From Cyclobacteriaceae bacterium (GTDB taxonomy: Bacteria; Bacteroidota; Bacteroidia; Cytophagales; Cyclobacteriaceae): a stretch of 45,936 nt of DNA. The stretch covers positions 1 to 45,936 of the forward strand of contig JAOULS010000002.1 of the NCBI GenBank assembly GCA_029881895.1, in the 5' to 3' direction. Position 1 is the first letter of the stretch. Each line of letters begins with the position of its first letter. The notes beneath the pieces are model-generated. The model was not told the origin of the DNA. It saw only the letters and a program-made list of their open reading frames with translations, and made no database searches. Shown piece by piece: positions 1 through 8,925 of the stretch. The translations under genes and the position numbers were made by a program.

Positions 1-516
1 ACTTTCTCCTCCATGGTTAGGTAAAGTATGTTCCGTGTAATGAGGATTGATTTGAAAAGGGATTAGATGAAGTGCCTCAAATGTAGGTGGCTGTGAAATA
101 GGCATATCATTGGTAGTCATTAGTGTGGGACAAGACATATTACTCCCCGCACTCCACCCAATATATGGAGTGCCATTTTTTACTTTTTCTCGTATGGTCT
201 CAACAATATTATTATCATACAATTGCTTCAATAACTCGAAAGAATTTCCCCCTCCCACAGCAATGGCTTCTGCATTTTCAATGGCTTCAAGAGGGTTATT
301 AAACGTGTGAATTCCTTTAATCTCACATCCTACTTCTTCCAATGCATCACTTACTTTAGAGGTATACTCATCATAACTAATGGTGACGGCAGCGTAAGGA
401 ATAAATACTATTTTAGACACAGAGACACCTAAAAATTCAATTATTGTTCCTTTTGCATAATCAAAATATTTTTCACCAACATTAGTTGAGTTACTTAGTA
501 ATAACAGCTTATCCAT
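1..516 (-). CDS. pepE: Dipeptidase E (alpha-aspartyl dipeptidase), 3' end cut by window
   Basis: Reading the minus strand from the ATG at 516 gives 172 residues that run off the window edge without a stop. The start fits the family: it begins MDKLLLLSNST, like Salmonella PepE. The nucleophile motif GWSAGSN puts the catalytic serine at residue 122, and INPHY gives the conserved histidine at about 159. The family (peptidase S51) is a cytoplasmic serine peptidase that cleaves Asp-Xaa dipeptides, and is usually about 230 residues, so roughly the last quarter is missing here. A small membrane-protein ORF ends 4 bases upstream, so the two are probably co-transcribed. Confidence 0.93.
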   Translation of the reverse strand, partial: MDKLLLLSNSTNVGEKYFDYAKGTIIEFLGVSVSKIVFIPYAAVTISYDEYTSKVSDALEEVGCEIKGIHTFNNPLEAIENAEAIAVGGGNSFELLKQLYDNNIVETIREKVKNGTPYIGWSAGSNMSCPTLMTTNDMPISQPPTFEALHLIPFQINPHYTEHTLPNHGGES

Positions 517-520
517 ATTG

Positions 521-682
521 TTATTTAGAACTGATTAATAACAGAGAAGAGGCAATGACCATTAACCAAAATTTGTGTTGCATCAACGGTTTTATTACCA
601 CTATGTCCATGTGCATTAGTACCATCAGTACAACGATAATGACGGCTATCATTTTTATTATCGAACGAGTTTTATTATTCAT
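521..682 (-). CDS. Small two-helix membrane protein, unknown function
   Basis: This 53-residue ORF starts MNNKTRSIIK and ends LLLISSK. It has two hydrophobic stretches (about residues 11-30 and 36-51) with a short loop, so it would sit in the inner membrane. The frame extends upstream to an ATG at 736, which would add 18 residues of poor hydrophobic pattern; I prefer 682 because the basic stretch then directly precedes the first helix. It ends 4 bases before pepE, which suggests one transcript. I infer that it is real from its composition and placement; no function can be given. A plus-strand ORF overlaps it and looks like a shadow. Confidence 0.5.
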   Translation of the reverse strand: MNNKTRSIIKMIAVIIVVLMVLMHMDIVVIKPLMQHKFWLMVIASSLLLISSK

Positions 683-770
683 AATGAATTTTGTTAGTTG
701 AAACCCTAAATATAGCTGTTCATTATCAATCCACAAATCAAATTTTATTACCTTCGCACGAAATTAATTT

Positions 771-1715
771 ATGGCAGAATTTGGGTACGATATTGACTAT
801 GCAAAAAAGTTGTTAGAAAACGACAGTCTTGTGGCTATTCCTACAGAAACAGTTTATGGCTTAGCGGCAAATGCTACTAGCTCTATTGCGGTCACAAAAA
901 TTTTCAAAACCAAAGAACGTCCTTCATTCGATCCATTAATTATTCACACATATTCGCTTGATCGCTTAAACGATTATGTTACTTCTATACCCTATAAAGC
1001 TACGTTATTAACCAAACGGTTTTGGCCAGGGGCACTCACCTTATTGTTACCTAAAAAATCTAATATTCCAGACATTGTTACGTCTGGTTTAGATACTGTA
1101 GCCGTAAGAGTACCTAATCACCCACTTACGTTAGCTTTATTAAAATCACTTTCTTTCCCACTAGCAGCACCTAGTGCCAATCCTTTTGGGTATATCAGTC
1201 CAACTTTGGCACAACATGTAAACAATCAACTAGGTGATAAAATTGAGTACATACTTGATGGAGGAGCATGTGAAGTTGGTATAGAATCGACCATTATTGG
1301 TTTTGAAAATGCGTTACCCACCGTACATCGTTTAGGTGGGGTAAGTGTAGAAGACATTGAATCAATTATAGGGGAAGTAGATGTAAAACCTCATTCCTCG
1401 TCAAATCCAGTAGCACCCGGTATGCTTCAAAATCATTATGCTCCAAAAAAGAAACTCATCATTGGAAACATTGATAAGCTATTACAGCATCATGATAATG
1501 TAGGTATAATAAGTTTTCAAAAACAATATAACATTCAACATCAAATACAACTGTCAAAAAAGGGAGATTTAGATGAAGCAGCTCAAACTCTTTTTGGTGC
1601 TATGCGCCAATTAGATAATGAAGATATTTCCTTGATTATTTCTGAATATGTCCCAAATATAGGATTAGGAAGAGCCATCAACGATCGACTTAAGAGAGCA
1701 GCAATAAAACAATAA
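771..1715 (+). CDS. tsaC: Threonylcarbamoyl-AMP synthase (Sua5/TsaC family)
   Basis: This 314-residue cytoplasmic enzyme makes threonylcarbamoyl-AMP from threonine, bicarbonate and ATP, the first step of tRNA t6A37 formation. Residues 10-195 form the YrdC-type domain: TETVYGLAANA near the start, KTKERPSFDPL with the conserved Lys and Arg, and LAAPSANPFGYISPT. A linker with the VAPGMLQNHYAPKKKL signature leads to the C-terminal Sua5 domain (about 215-314), so this is the long Sua5 type rather than the short E. coli TsaC type. The sequence TACCTTCG at 750-757 resembles the Bacteroidota -7 box with one mismatch. Only 21 bases separate it from pgk, so the two are probably co-transcribed. Confidence 0.95.
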   Translation: MAEFGYDIDYAKKLLENDSLVAIPTETVYGLAANATSSIAVTKIFKTKERPSFDPLIIHTYSLDRLNDYVTSIPYKATLLTKRFWPGALTLLLPKKSNIPDIVTSGLDTVAVRVPNHPLTLALLKSLSFPLAAPSANPFGYISPTLAQHVNNQLGDKIEYILDGGACEVGIESTIIGFENALPTVHRLGGVSVEDIESIIGEVDVKPHSSSNPVAPGMLQNHYAPKKKLIIGNIDKLLQHHDNVGIISFQKQYNIQHQIQLSKKGDLDEAAQTLFGAMRQLDNEDISLIISEYVPNIGLGRAINDRLKRAAIKQ

Positions 1716-1736
1716 AGACAATAAAAAATAAAGACA

Positions 1737-2924
1737 ATGAAAACCATCGACAACATCAATTTTAGTGGAAAACGTGCATTAATCCGAGTTGATTTCAATG
1801 TGCCTCTTAACAGTAATTTTCAGATTACAGACGACACTAGAATCAAAGCGGCTGAGCCTACCATTAACAAAATTCTTAACGATGGTGGGTCTGTCATCAT
1901 TATGTCGCACTTAGGTCGACCAAAAAATGGTCCTGAAGACAAATTTTCATTAAAACACCTTGTTGCTGAACTTTCGAAACGTTTTGACCGTGAGGTGAAA
2001 TTTGGAGGTGACTGTATTGGAGAAGAAGCCTTTTCACTTTCATCATCCTTACAAAGTGGAGAAATTTTATTATTGGACAATGTAAGATTCTACAAAGAAG
2101 AAACTCAAGGAAACGAAGCGTTTGCAGCGAAACTGGCAAAACATGGAGATGTGTATGTAAACGATGCATTTGGCACTGCACACAGAGCACATGCATCTAC
2201 TACTATTGTTGCTAAATATTTTGAAGTAAAAGCTTCTGGATATGTAATGACATCGGAATTAGAAAATGCTAAAAAAGTTTTAGAAAATGCTGAAAGACCT
2301 TTTACAGCAATTATGGGAGGAGCTAAAATCTCCGACAAGATTATGATTATTGAACAACTACTTGACAAAGTAGATAACCTTATTATTGGAGGTGGAATGT
2401 CATACACTTTCTTTAAAGCAATGGGGGGTAGTATAGGTAACTCATTAGTAGAAGAAGATAAACTATCACTTGCGAAAGAACTTATTAAAAAGGCAAAGGA
2501 AAAAGGAGTAAATCTAGAATTACCAATTGACTCTAAAATTGCTGATGATTTTAACAATGAGGCAAATAATGACATTGCTATGAATGGTGCTATTCCAGAT
2601 GGGTGGATGGGTTTAGATATTGGCCCTCAAGCAATGGAAGTATTTTCTAAAATAATAGAAAACTCAAAAACTGTTCTCTGGAATGGCCCTATGGGTGTTT
2701 TTGAGATGAGTAATTTTTCAGGAGGAACAATAAAAGTAGCAGAAGCAGTAGTGATATCTACTGAAAAAGGAGGATTCTCTCTTATTGGAGGTGGTGATTC
2801 AGCAGCTGCGGTTAACACATTGGGATATGGAGACAAAGTTTCTTATGTATCTACAGGTGGTGGTGCATTATTGGAATATATGGAAGGAAAAACACTTCCT
2901 GGAGTGGCAGCGTTAGAAAATTAA
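1737..2924 (+). CDS. pgk: Phosphoglycerate kinase
   Basis: The enzyme transfers phosphate between 1,3-bisphosphoglycerate and ADP in glycolysis/gluconeogenesis, in the cytoplasm. The 395-residue length is standard. Visible signatures are RVDFNVPL near residue 17, SHLGRPK near 57, [14 protein letters not shown] near 140, GGAKISDKI near 195, the nucleotide-binding NGPMGVFE near 318, and IGGGDSAAA near 350. It follows sua5/tsaC by 21 bases on the same strand. No normal intrinsic terminator follows; instead a long palindrome lies about 85 bases downstream. Confidence 0.98.
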   Translation: MKTIDNINFSGKRALIRVDFNVPLNSNFQITDDTRIKAAEPTINKILNDGGSVIIMSHLGRPKNGPEDKFSLKHLVAELSKRFDREVKFGGDCIGEEAFSLSSSLQSGEILLLDNVRFYKEETQGNEAFAAKLAKHGDVYVNDAFGTAHRAHASTTIVAKYFEVKASGYVMTSELENAKKVLENAERPFTAIMGGAKISDKIMIIEQLLDKVDNLIIGGGMSYTFFKAMGGSIGNSLVEEDKLSLAKELIKKAKEKGVNLELPIDSKIADDFNNEANNDIAMNGAIPDGWMGLDIGPQAMEVFSKIIENSKTVLWNGPMGVFEMSNFSGGTIKVAEAVVISTEKGGFSLIGGGDSAAAVNTLGYGDKVSYVSTGGGALLEYMEGKTLPGVAALEN

Positions 2925-3009
2925 TAATTTCATAAATGATGTATCAATAATTTACTATATTAACTATTTAATTTGATGATAGAGAATACAGCTTTATTTA
3001 TACATTAGT

Positions 3010-3055
3010 TTTTTCACAGCTATTACTAATTTAGTATAGTAATAGCTGTGAAAAA
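3010..3055. repeat. 17-bp perfect inverted repeat, 12-base spacer
   Basis: Left arm 3010-3026 (TTTTTCACAGCTATTAC) and right arm 3039-3055 pair perfectly; two more TA/TA pairs inside the spacer could extend the stem to 19 bp. It lies between pgk and the TerB-like gene. The T-run is at the 5' side and the A-run at the 3' side on both strands, the reverse of a usual intrinsic terminator, so its role is open: transcript-end hairpin, operator, or remnant of a small mobile palindrome. Confidence 0.85.
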
Positions 3056-3105
3056 CTGAACTAGTGATAGTTAACGTTTATTATAATACCAATAATAAAT
3101 TTACC

Positions 3106-3459
3106 ATGTCGGATCAAATACAATTGGAACATTTCAGCAACCTTATTTCAATAGCATTAGCGGATGGAATAGTTAAAGAATCGGAACGTATAGCGTTATC
3201 AAAAATTGCTTTTGATAATGGTATTCACTTTGATAAAATGAATGATATGTTAGCAAGCTCCGAAGAATTTACCTACATAATCCCACAAAATGAAAAAGAT
3301 CGAAATAAACAACTGACTGATATGATTAAGTTGTCAATGATTGATGGAGAACTTGCAAAAGCAGAATTGGAGTTAATATTATCCGTTGGGAGCAAATTAC
3401 ATTTTACTCCTGATGAGATTAAAGCAAAAATAAAAAATCATCTAGATGAGCTATATTAA
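3106..3459 (+). CDS. TerB-family protein
   Basis: Reading from the ATG at 3106 gives 117 residues beginning MSDQIQLEHF. A GTG at 3064 would add 14 polar residues that do not look like part of the domain. The pattern of two helical halves with acidic positions (ALADGIVKESERIALSKIA, then LSMIDGELAKAELELILSVG) is that of the TerB/DjlA N-terminal fold: each half carries the D-G-x(n)-E arrangement that binds metal in TerB. The family was named from tellurite resistance but is widespread; no ter operon is nearby. Its job here is unknown. It converges on the methyltransferase gene downstream. Confidence 0.72.
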   Translation: MSDQIQLEHFSNLISIALADGIVKESERIALSKIAFDNGIHFDKMNDMLASSEEFTYIIPQNEKDRNKQLTDMIKLSMIDGELAKAELELILSVGSKLHFTPDEIKAKIKNHLDELY

Positions 3460-3471
3460 AAATGATTTTCA

Positions 3472-3511
3472 CTTCTAGCTACTTCAAAAAATAGAAGGTT
3501 ATTTTTTATTT
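3472..3511 (+). terminator. Weak candidate terminator between convergent genes
   Basis: CTTCTA (3472-3477) can pair with TAGAAG (3492-3497), followed by GTTATTTTTTATTTT. The 6-bp stem with a 14-base loop is weak; it is placed where a terminator for the TerB-like gene would be expected. Confidence 0.3.
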
Positions 3512-4243
3512 TCTTAAATTATCACAAACGATAGCTGTAGCAACAGCCACATTTAATGACTCCGCAACACCAAATTTAGGTATCGTGATTTTTTCTGTTA
3601 CAAATTTTTCAACTTCTTCACTAATTCCATTTGATTCATTGCCCATAATCACCAATCCTTCTCCTTTTATTCTATTTGTATGGATATTTTTCCCTTCCAT
3701 AAAAGTCCCAAACACATTACCATTATAATTTTCTAGGTAGCTTGGTAAGTGAGTATAAAAAATATTTACTCTACCAAATGAGCCCATAGTAGCATTGATC
3801 ACTTTTGGATTGTACATATCTGCTGTAGTCTCCGATACAATTATATTTTTGATGCCATACCAATCCGCTATTCGAATAATAGTACCCAAATTTCCAGGAT
3901 CTCGAACATCATCCAACACTAAAGACAATTCATTTGACCCAACTTGCAATTCTATGTTAGGTTTTATTTTAGCAACTGCTAGTGCTAACGAATTACTTTT
4001 AAAAGTCCCTATCGACACCAGTTGTTTTTCAGATACAACATGTATTTTGTCCCCTAGGTTACTTTCATTAAAATAATTTTTATCAAAAAATTCTTTAGTA
4101 CAAAGTAAATGTTCAATTTTAAAATCAGAATCTACCAGTTCTAAAACGCTTTTTGCTCCTTCTACCAAAAACCGTTGCTGTTGTGTTCTGTTTTTTTTTA
4201 ATTGCAATGACTTTATTTCTTTTAGTTGTGCGTTGGTAATCAT
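3506..4243 (-). CDS. TrmH/SpoU-family RNA 2'-O-methyltransferase
   Basis: This 245-residue cytoplasmic SAM-dependent methyltransferase has an N-terminal substrate-binding domain (KNRTQQQRFLVEGAKSVLEL, about residues 17-36). A C-terminal SPOUT domain follows with all three family motifs: DVRDPGNLGTIIRIADWYG near 112, LVIMGNESNGIS near 193, and IPKFGVAESLNVAVATAI near 217. The N-terminal domain points to the RlmB/YsgA-like 23S rRNA group rather than to tRNA TrmH, but the exact target nucleotide cannot be read from sequence. A second, distinct SpoU enzyme (trmH) lies at 28810-29490. The start is 16 bases from the divergent tamL start. Confidence 0.9.
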   Translation of the reverse strand: MITNAQLKEIKSLQLKKNRTQQQRFLVEGAKSVLELVDSDFKIEHLLCTKEFFDKNYFNESNLGDKIHVVSEKQLVSIGTFKSNSLALAVAKIKPNIELQVGSNELSLVLDDVRDPGNLGTIIRIADWYGIKNIIVSETTADMYNPKVINATMGSFGRVNIFYTHLPSYLENYNGNVFGTFMEGKNIHTNRIKGEGLVIMGNESNGISEEVEKFVTEKITIPKFGVAESLNVAVATAIVCDNLRK

Positions 4244-4259
4244 TGTTTAATTTAGTGCT

Positions 4260-6665
4260 GTGCGAATAGGCAAGCTATTTTTTTTATTTTATATACTTTC
4301 ATTTTTTATGTACGGGTGCATAGGCTCTCGCTACCTCAAAGATGATGAAAAGCTACTTTTTAAACAAAAAATTAAAGTAAGCCGCCATTTTGACAATTAC
4401 GAAATTGGTCAGTTACTTACTCAGCGACCTAACAGAAGGTTTCCTATAGTAAGGTTTTCCCCCTATGTATGGTTTTACCAGTCGGGTATAAAACAGTATA
4501 ACAAACCTCATCTTGAATTAGAAAAAAAAGAAATTGAAGAGTATTATGATTCACTCGCTAATATTACATCTAATCGACTAAAGGTATCACGATTAAACCG
4601 TAAAAAAAACAGAAAAATAACAAGAATAGATCTTAATCTAAAAGAGGGGAACTTATTAATGCGATGGGGAGAACCACTCGCCATTTATGACACAAATTCT
4701 ACCCTCTTATCTCTCAACAAACTCACGTTATATATGCATTCCATGGGATATTTCAATGCTGAAATAAAACATGAACAAAAAAACAAAAGAAAAAAAATAA
4801 CGTCTACCTTTTCGATAATTGAAAACACACCTTATACCATTGACACTGTATATGCCATTATAAAAGATAAGAAGATAGAGGATATTTTAAAAGAAAGAAA
4901 AAGTTTACTGAAAAAAGGGGAGAATTATAACCAAACCAAATTGAAAAATGAGCGAGATGACATTACTAATTATTTAAAAGACAGAGGGTATTATGATTTT
5001 AACAGACAATACATCCGTTTTGAAGTAGATTCAACAGTTGGGAACAAATTAATAGCCTTACGCTACTTCATACAAAATAAACAAAACAAACAAAATCATA
5101 AACAATTTGTTATTGACAGTGTGAATTTTACTACCGATGCACATATAAGTTCAATCCCCGACAGCCTACGACTAAACGAAAACTACAACAAAATCAATTA
5201 CCAGTCTTATGAAAAACTATATAAATCTAAAATATTAGATAGAAGAATATTTTTATACTCAGAGAATTTATACAGTCGATCGGAAACATATAGCACACAA
5301 AGACAACTTGCCAACCTTGATGTCTTTAAGTTCATCAACATCAATTACGACTCTACTGATGGTAAATTTATCGCTAATATATTTACTCGCCCTCTACCTC
5401 GCCACCAATGGGCAAATGAATTTGGAGTAAATGTAACTCAGAATTACCCAGGTCCTTTTTACAACACCTCATTTAAAAAAAGAAATGTATTTAAAGGTTT
5501 AGAGAATTTCGAAGTAAATGGTAGAATAGGTTTTGAAGGTGTTATCTCTGCTACAGATGCTAATGACACCTATAGTATAGAAGCAGGGTTAAATGCCTCG
5601 TTAATATTCCCTCAATTCGTCATGCCTTTTAGCAACCATTTACTTTCACGCATTGGTTCTCAAAATCCTAAGACTCGTTTTACAGTAGGTTATTCTTTAA
5701 CAGATCGGATAGAATATAAACGAAACAATTTGAATTTCAATTCAATATATACTTGGCAAAAGGAACAACACACTCTATTTAGTCTATCAGTAGCTGATAT
5801 AAGTTTAATAAACTCTGAATTAGATTCAGAGTTTGAGGGACGGTTAATAGAATTACGAAATGAGGGCAGTAATCTTTACAAAACTTTCCAGCCTTCATTT
5901 GTAAGTAGCATTACCATGCAAGCAAGTAAAAATTTTAATAATTACGGTTTTGACAAATCAAAATCGGCTTATTTACGAATATTAGCAGAGAGTGGTGGTG
6001 CATCACACTTTATAATTGATCAGAATATTTATGAAAATAAAAACCTAGAAACCTATCAATTTTTAAAATTCAACATAGACTTTAGGCGTAGCCGACCTTT
6101 AATTAACCAAGCTACATTAGCATTTCGAATAAATACAGGTATAGCCATTCCATACAGTGACAATAACACCTTACCTTATGAAAAATATTTTTTTGCTGGA
6201 GGTAGCAATGGCATACGAGGGTGGAGACCTCGAAGGTTGGGTCCTGGTTCATTCAACCATATTGACCCACAAACGAATTCGGTTTCTTATCAATCCGAGC
6301 AACAAGGTGAAATACTTCTTGAAGCAAGTATAGAATTTAGACAAAATTTATTTGGGTTTGTTGATTGGGCTTATTTTATAGATGCTGGAAACATATGGAC
6401 AATTGAAGAAGAGTCAAACCGGCTTGGGGGGGATTTTATAATTAACCGATTTTATAAAGAGATTGCTATAGCTTCTGGTTTTGGAATTAGATTTGATTTT
6501 AATTTTCTTATTATCCGATTTGATGCTGGTGTAAAAATAAACGATCCTGCACGACCTTTGGGTAAACGATTTGTTCTAAATGAAGGTCATACAGATTTCC
6601 CTTTTAATGACAATAAGAAAACTGAGCCTATCATCCTAAATATAGGTATTGGATATCCTTTTTAA
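4260..6665 (+). CDS. tamL: TamL-like BamA-superfamily outer-membrane lipoprotein
   Basis: This 801-residue protein begins at a GTG. Residues 1-20 form a lipoprotein signal, with a hydrophobic run ending FFMYGC, so Cys20 would be acylated. After the RYLKDDEKLLFKQKIKVS segment come POTRA-like repeats (about 30-370, for example LKDRGYYDFNRQYIRFEVD). The C-terminal 16-strand-type barrel (about 400-801) includes FFAGGSNGIRGWRPRRLGPG, the conserved loop-6 RGW/RGF region of BamA/TamA proteins. In Bacteroidota the lipidated member is called TamL and works with TamB in outer-membrane biogenesis; the exact substrate is not settled. No tamB lies beside it in this window. The GTG start is supported because it alone supplies the signal peptide. 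Confidence 0.88.
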   Translation: MRIGKLFFLFYILSFFMYGCIGSRYLKDDEKLLFKQKIKVSRHFDNYEIGQLLTQRPNRRFPIVRFSPYVWFYQSGIKQYNKPHLELEKKEIEEYYDSLANITSNRLKVSRLNRKKNRKITRIDLNLKEGNLLMRWGEPLAIYDTNSTLLSLNKLTLYMHSMGYFNAEIKHEQKNKRKKITSTFSIIENTPYTIDTVYAIIKDKKIEDILKERKSLLKKGENYNQTKLKNERDDITNYLKDRGYYDFNRQYIRFEVDSTVGNKLIALRYFIQNKQNKQNHKQFVIDSVNFTTDAHISSIPDSLRLNENYNKINYQSYEKLYKSKILDRRIFLYSENLYSRSETYSTQRQLANLDVFKFININYDSTDGKFIANIFTRPLPRHQWANEFGVNVTQNYPGPFYNTSFKKRNVFKGLENFEVNGRIGFEGVISATDANDTYSIEAGLNASLIFPQFVMPFSNHLLSRIGSQNPKTRFTVGYSLTDRIEYKRNNLNFNSIYTWQKEQHTLFSLSVADISLINSELDSEFEGRLIELRNEGSNLYKTFQPSFVSSITMQASKNFNNYGFDKSKSAYLRILAESGGASHFIIDQNIYENKNLETYQFLKFNIDFRRSRPLINQATLAFRINTGIAIPYSDNNTLPYEKYFFAGGSNGIRGWRPRRLGPGSFNHIDPQTNSVSYQSEQQGEILLEASIEFRQNLFGFVDWAYFIDAGNIWTIEEESNRLGGDFIINRFYKEIAIASGFGIRFDFNFLIIRFDAGVKINDPARPLGKRFVLNEGHTDFPFNDNKKTEPIILNIGIGYPF

Positions 6666-6666
6666 T

Positions 6667-8925
6667 TTATAGACTCGTGTAGATAAGCTGTAATTTAGCA
6701 TTTGTAAATACATATGCTAAATCTAAATCATACGACAATTCTTTACCCTCTCCAAGAGGGTTTAACACATCTTTTATCCCTATTAAACTGATGTTACTAT
6801 CATTCACTTTTGTGACATTAGCTAAATAAATAGAGCTTTCAGATTGAATCACACGCGTGTTACTTAGTTTTCCTCTAGAAGATACAAAATCAAGATAAAT
6901 ATTAGTATAATTTTCACTGACTTTTGTACGCTGGACATTGCCATTTTCATCTTTCTTAGAAGTGAAATTGCCTGCTAATAAATAACCTTTGTTCGTGTTT
7001 ACCACATTTTCTAATGTTCCTGAAAAAGAATATTTATAACTCCACAACAGGTCTCCAAAAACGTTAATATTTAATAACACCGTTTCTTTTTCATTTTTAA
7101 AATCTTGAATAGCATCATTATCTCTAAAAGAAATTACAAATGAATTGGTCTTTTCATTATAATTTATCGTACGAGGGTAATCAGTAACCTCTAATCTTTT
7201 TACTAAATCTTCATTTCCTTCCTCATCTAAATAAATTAAAGAGTTTAATACCGCCTTATTCGTTTTGTGTATTGACCGAACTACAAAGGCACAACCTGCT
7301 TGAGTAGGCCTCACCCCAACCACAATATTATCAGTATTAACATCAGCACTATCAATTTCAATCGTATATTCTTTATACCAGCTCACTTTGTTTTCAGGAG
7401 AAATTCGTACAGCGTAAACGATTGTGTTATGTGTTCCAGTTGTTGATTTATATATGCCAGCTAAATACTTACTGTTATCCGTATTTTCTAACAGATGGGT
7501 CGTAGTGAAAGCTCCTTGTTCTAAAGAATCAATTAAATAAGAGGTAGTAACCAGCATTGGGATTTTCTTCCTATTATAGATTAATTCTTCTATATTTTTC
7601 ACGCTATCCTGTTCAATGTCATCTATTATAGCATTTCTAAGTGTTTTCACATATTTCCTAAACCCATTATATATGTATTTTTTCTCTTGATTAAGGTAGG
7701 CATCAACTCCTCTATACCCCTTATAGTAGGTTTCCATAAATTCATTGTGCTTCATTACACTATGTGTATTCTGTTTAGACTTTACTACCTCCAGTACACT
7801 ATCTAATCGGTAATACGAATTAATCATTTCCCCATAATAAGTGTATTCACCGTGAGGTAATACATTTGTAGCTGTATCATAATATTTAATATTATGTGAT
7901 CGATGCACTACCGATTGCAAACTATGTTTGTATTGAAAGATTCCTGCTAATAATGAATTATTATCAAACTTTTTAAGATTAAAAAGTAATTCTTTATTTG
8001 GCTTTATTGGTTGGAAATTAGAGAATTTATCTGGATTTGAAGCCTCCTTCAACCCATCATTTAATGTTTTTTCATAATTTATGATTCCTTTACGCAATGA
8101 ATTAATATCCGCAGAAAATAATGAGTTTACTTCATCTACCCACTTCCCATAATTCCAAAGTTCAATAGTATTAATAAGAAAATCTGATTGTGTAATAAGA
8201 CCACTTAATCGGTACGTATCAATATCTTTTATTACGTAATCTTGGTTATACCCTTTTATAGGATAGTCTTTAATTTTTTGTTTGTATTCATCCAAATAAT
8301 AGGTTGTAGAATCAAATGATTGTTTTAAGAAAAATAAATCATTCTTCAATTCATCATCGTAGAGCAGATACAAATCATCAAGGCTATTATACTTACTATT
8401 TATTTTATAAAAAGTCTTTATGGATTTATCATACGTATTAACTGCTTTCACAAAGGTGTTGTATATCCCTGGCACTTTTTCCAAGTATGTGTTTACACTA
8501 TCATACTTGTTTACTAAAGCAGAATGTACCGTTTCATAATCTACTATTGTCCTTCCTTTACTGTCGATACCTGTTGAAAAAACACTATAATAGCCTTGAT
8601 TTTTTTTAACCTCTTTGTCATTCACCAACACCCTAGATTTTGTAAACCTTAATTTTGCACGATCTGCATTTGCTACTGCCTTTTCAAATTCCGTCAACAC
8701 ATCTGCTCCTTTGTACCTTCTTTCATATATCAGTGCTAATAATAAATTTGAATTAGGATGATCAGGCTCATCTTTCAAAAATTTTTTCAATATAGGCATT
8801 GACTCTTCATCGCTAGCTAAAGCAATGCTTGGATAAATGTCTTTATATTTCTGACCATATAATTGACTTGAAACCAACAAACACAATAGTATAAGTGAAA
8901 AAATATTTACGATTCTAGTTCTCAT
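6667..8925 (-). CDS. Exported protein of unknown function (TPR-like start, propeller-like C-terminal half)
   Basis: I do not recognise this 752-residue protein. Residues 1-24 are a Sec signal peptide (IFSLILLCLLVSSQLYGQ), so it is periplasmic or surface located. Residues 27-90 look like a TPR-type helical pair (DEPDHPNSNLLLALIYERRYKGADVLTEFEKA). The middle (about 100-460) is rich in Tyr, Lys, Asn and Asp and mostly helical-looking. From about 480 to the end, repeated strands such as KYLAGIYKSTTG, AGCAFVVRSIHK, NSFVISFRDND and KGYLLAGNFTSK look like beta-propeller blades. Its ATG overlaps the stop of the OmpA-family gene in an ATGA junction, so it is translationally linked to that protein and, through it, to the TPR-CHAT gene. 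Confidence 0.8.
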   Translation of the reverse strand: MRTRIVNIFSLILLCLLVSSQLYGQKYKDIYPSIALASDEESMPILKKFLKDEPDHPNSNLLLALIYERRYKGADVLTEFEKAVANADRAKLRFTKSRVLVNDKEVKKNQGYYSVFSTGIDSKGRTIVDYETVHSALVNKYDSVNTYLEKVPGIYNTFVKAVNTYDKSIKTFYKINSKYNSLDDLYLLYDDELKNDLFFLKQSFDSTTYYLDEYKQKIKDYPIKGYNQDYVIKDIDTYRLSGLITQSDFLINTIELWNYGKWVDEVNSLFSADINSLRKGIINYEKTLNDGLKEASNPDKFSNFQPIKPNKELLFNLKKFDNNSLLAGIFQYKHSLQSVVHRSHNIKYYDTATNVLPHGEYTYYGEMINSYYRLDSVLEVVKSKQNTHSVMKHNEFMETYYKGYRGVDAYLNQEKKYIYNGFRKYVKTLRNAIIDDIEQDSVKNIEELIYNRKKIPMLVTTSYLIDSLEQGAFTTTHLLENTDNSKYLAGIYKSTTGTHNTIVYAVRISPENKVSWYKEYTIEIDSADVNTDNIVVGVRPTQAGCAFVVRSIHKTNKAVLNSLIYLDEEGNEDLVKRLEVTDYPRTINYNEKTNSFVISFRDNDAIQDFKNEKETVLLNINVFGDLLWSYKYSFSGTLENVVNTNKGYLLAGNFTSKKDENGNVQRTKVSENYTNIYLDFVSSRGKLSNTRVIQSESSIYLANVTKVNDSNISLIGIKDVLNPLGEGKELSYDLDLAYVFTNAKLQLIYTSL

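Noticed and set aside
1583-1798. 71-residue ORF antisense to sua5/pgk
   Set aside because: It overlaps two clearly real genes on the other strand and shows no independent start signal or family; codon shadow.
2105-2575. 156-residue antisense ORF inside pgk
   Set aside because: Serine/isoleucine-rich shadow of a strongly conserved gene.
3106-3459. Tellurite-resistance operon
   Set aside because: Only a single TerB-like domain; no TerA, TerC, TerD or TerE neighbours.
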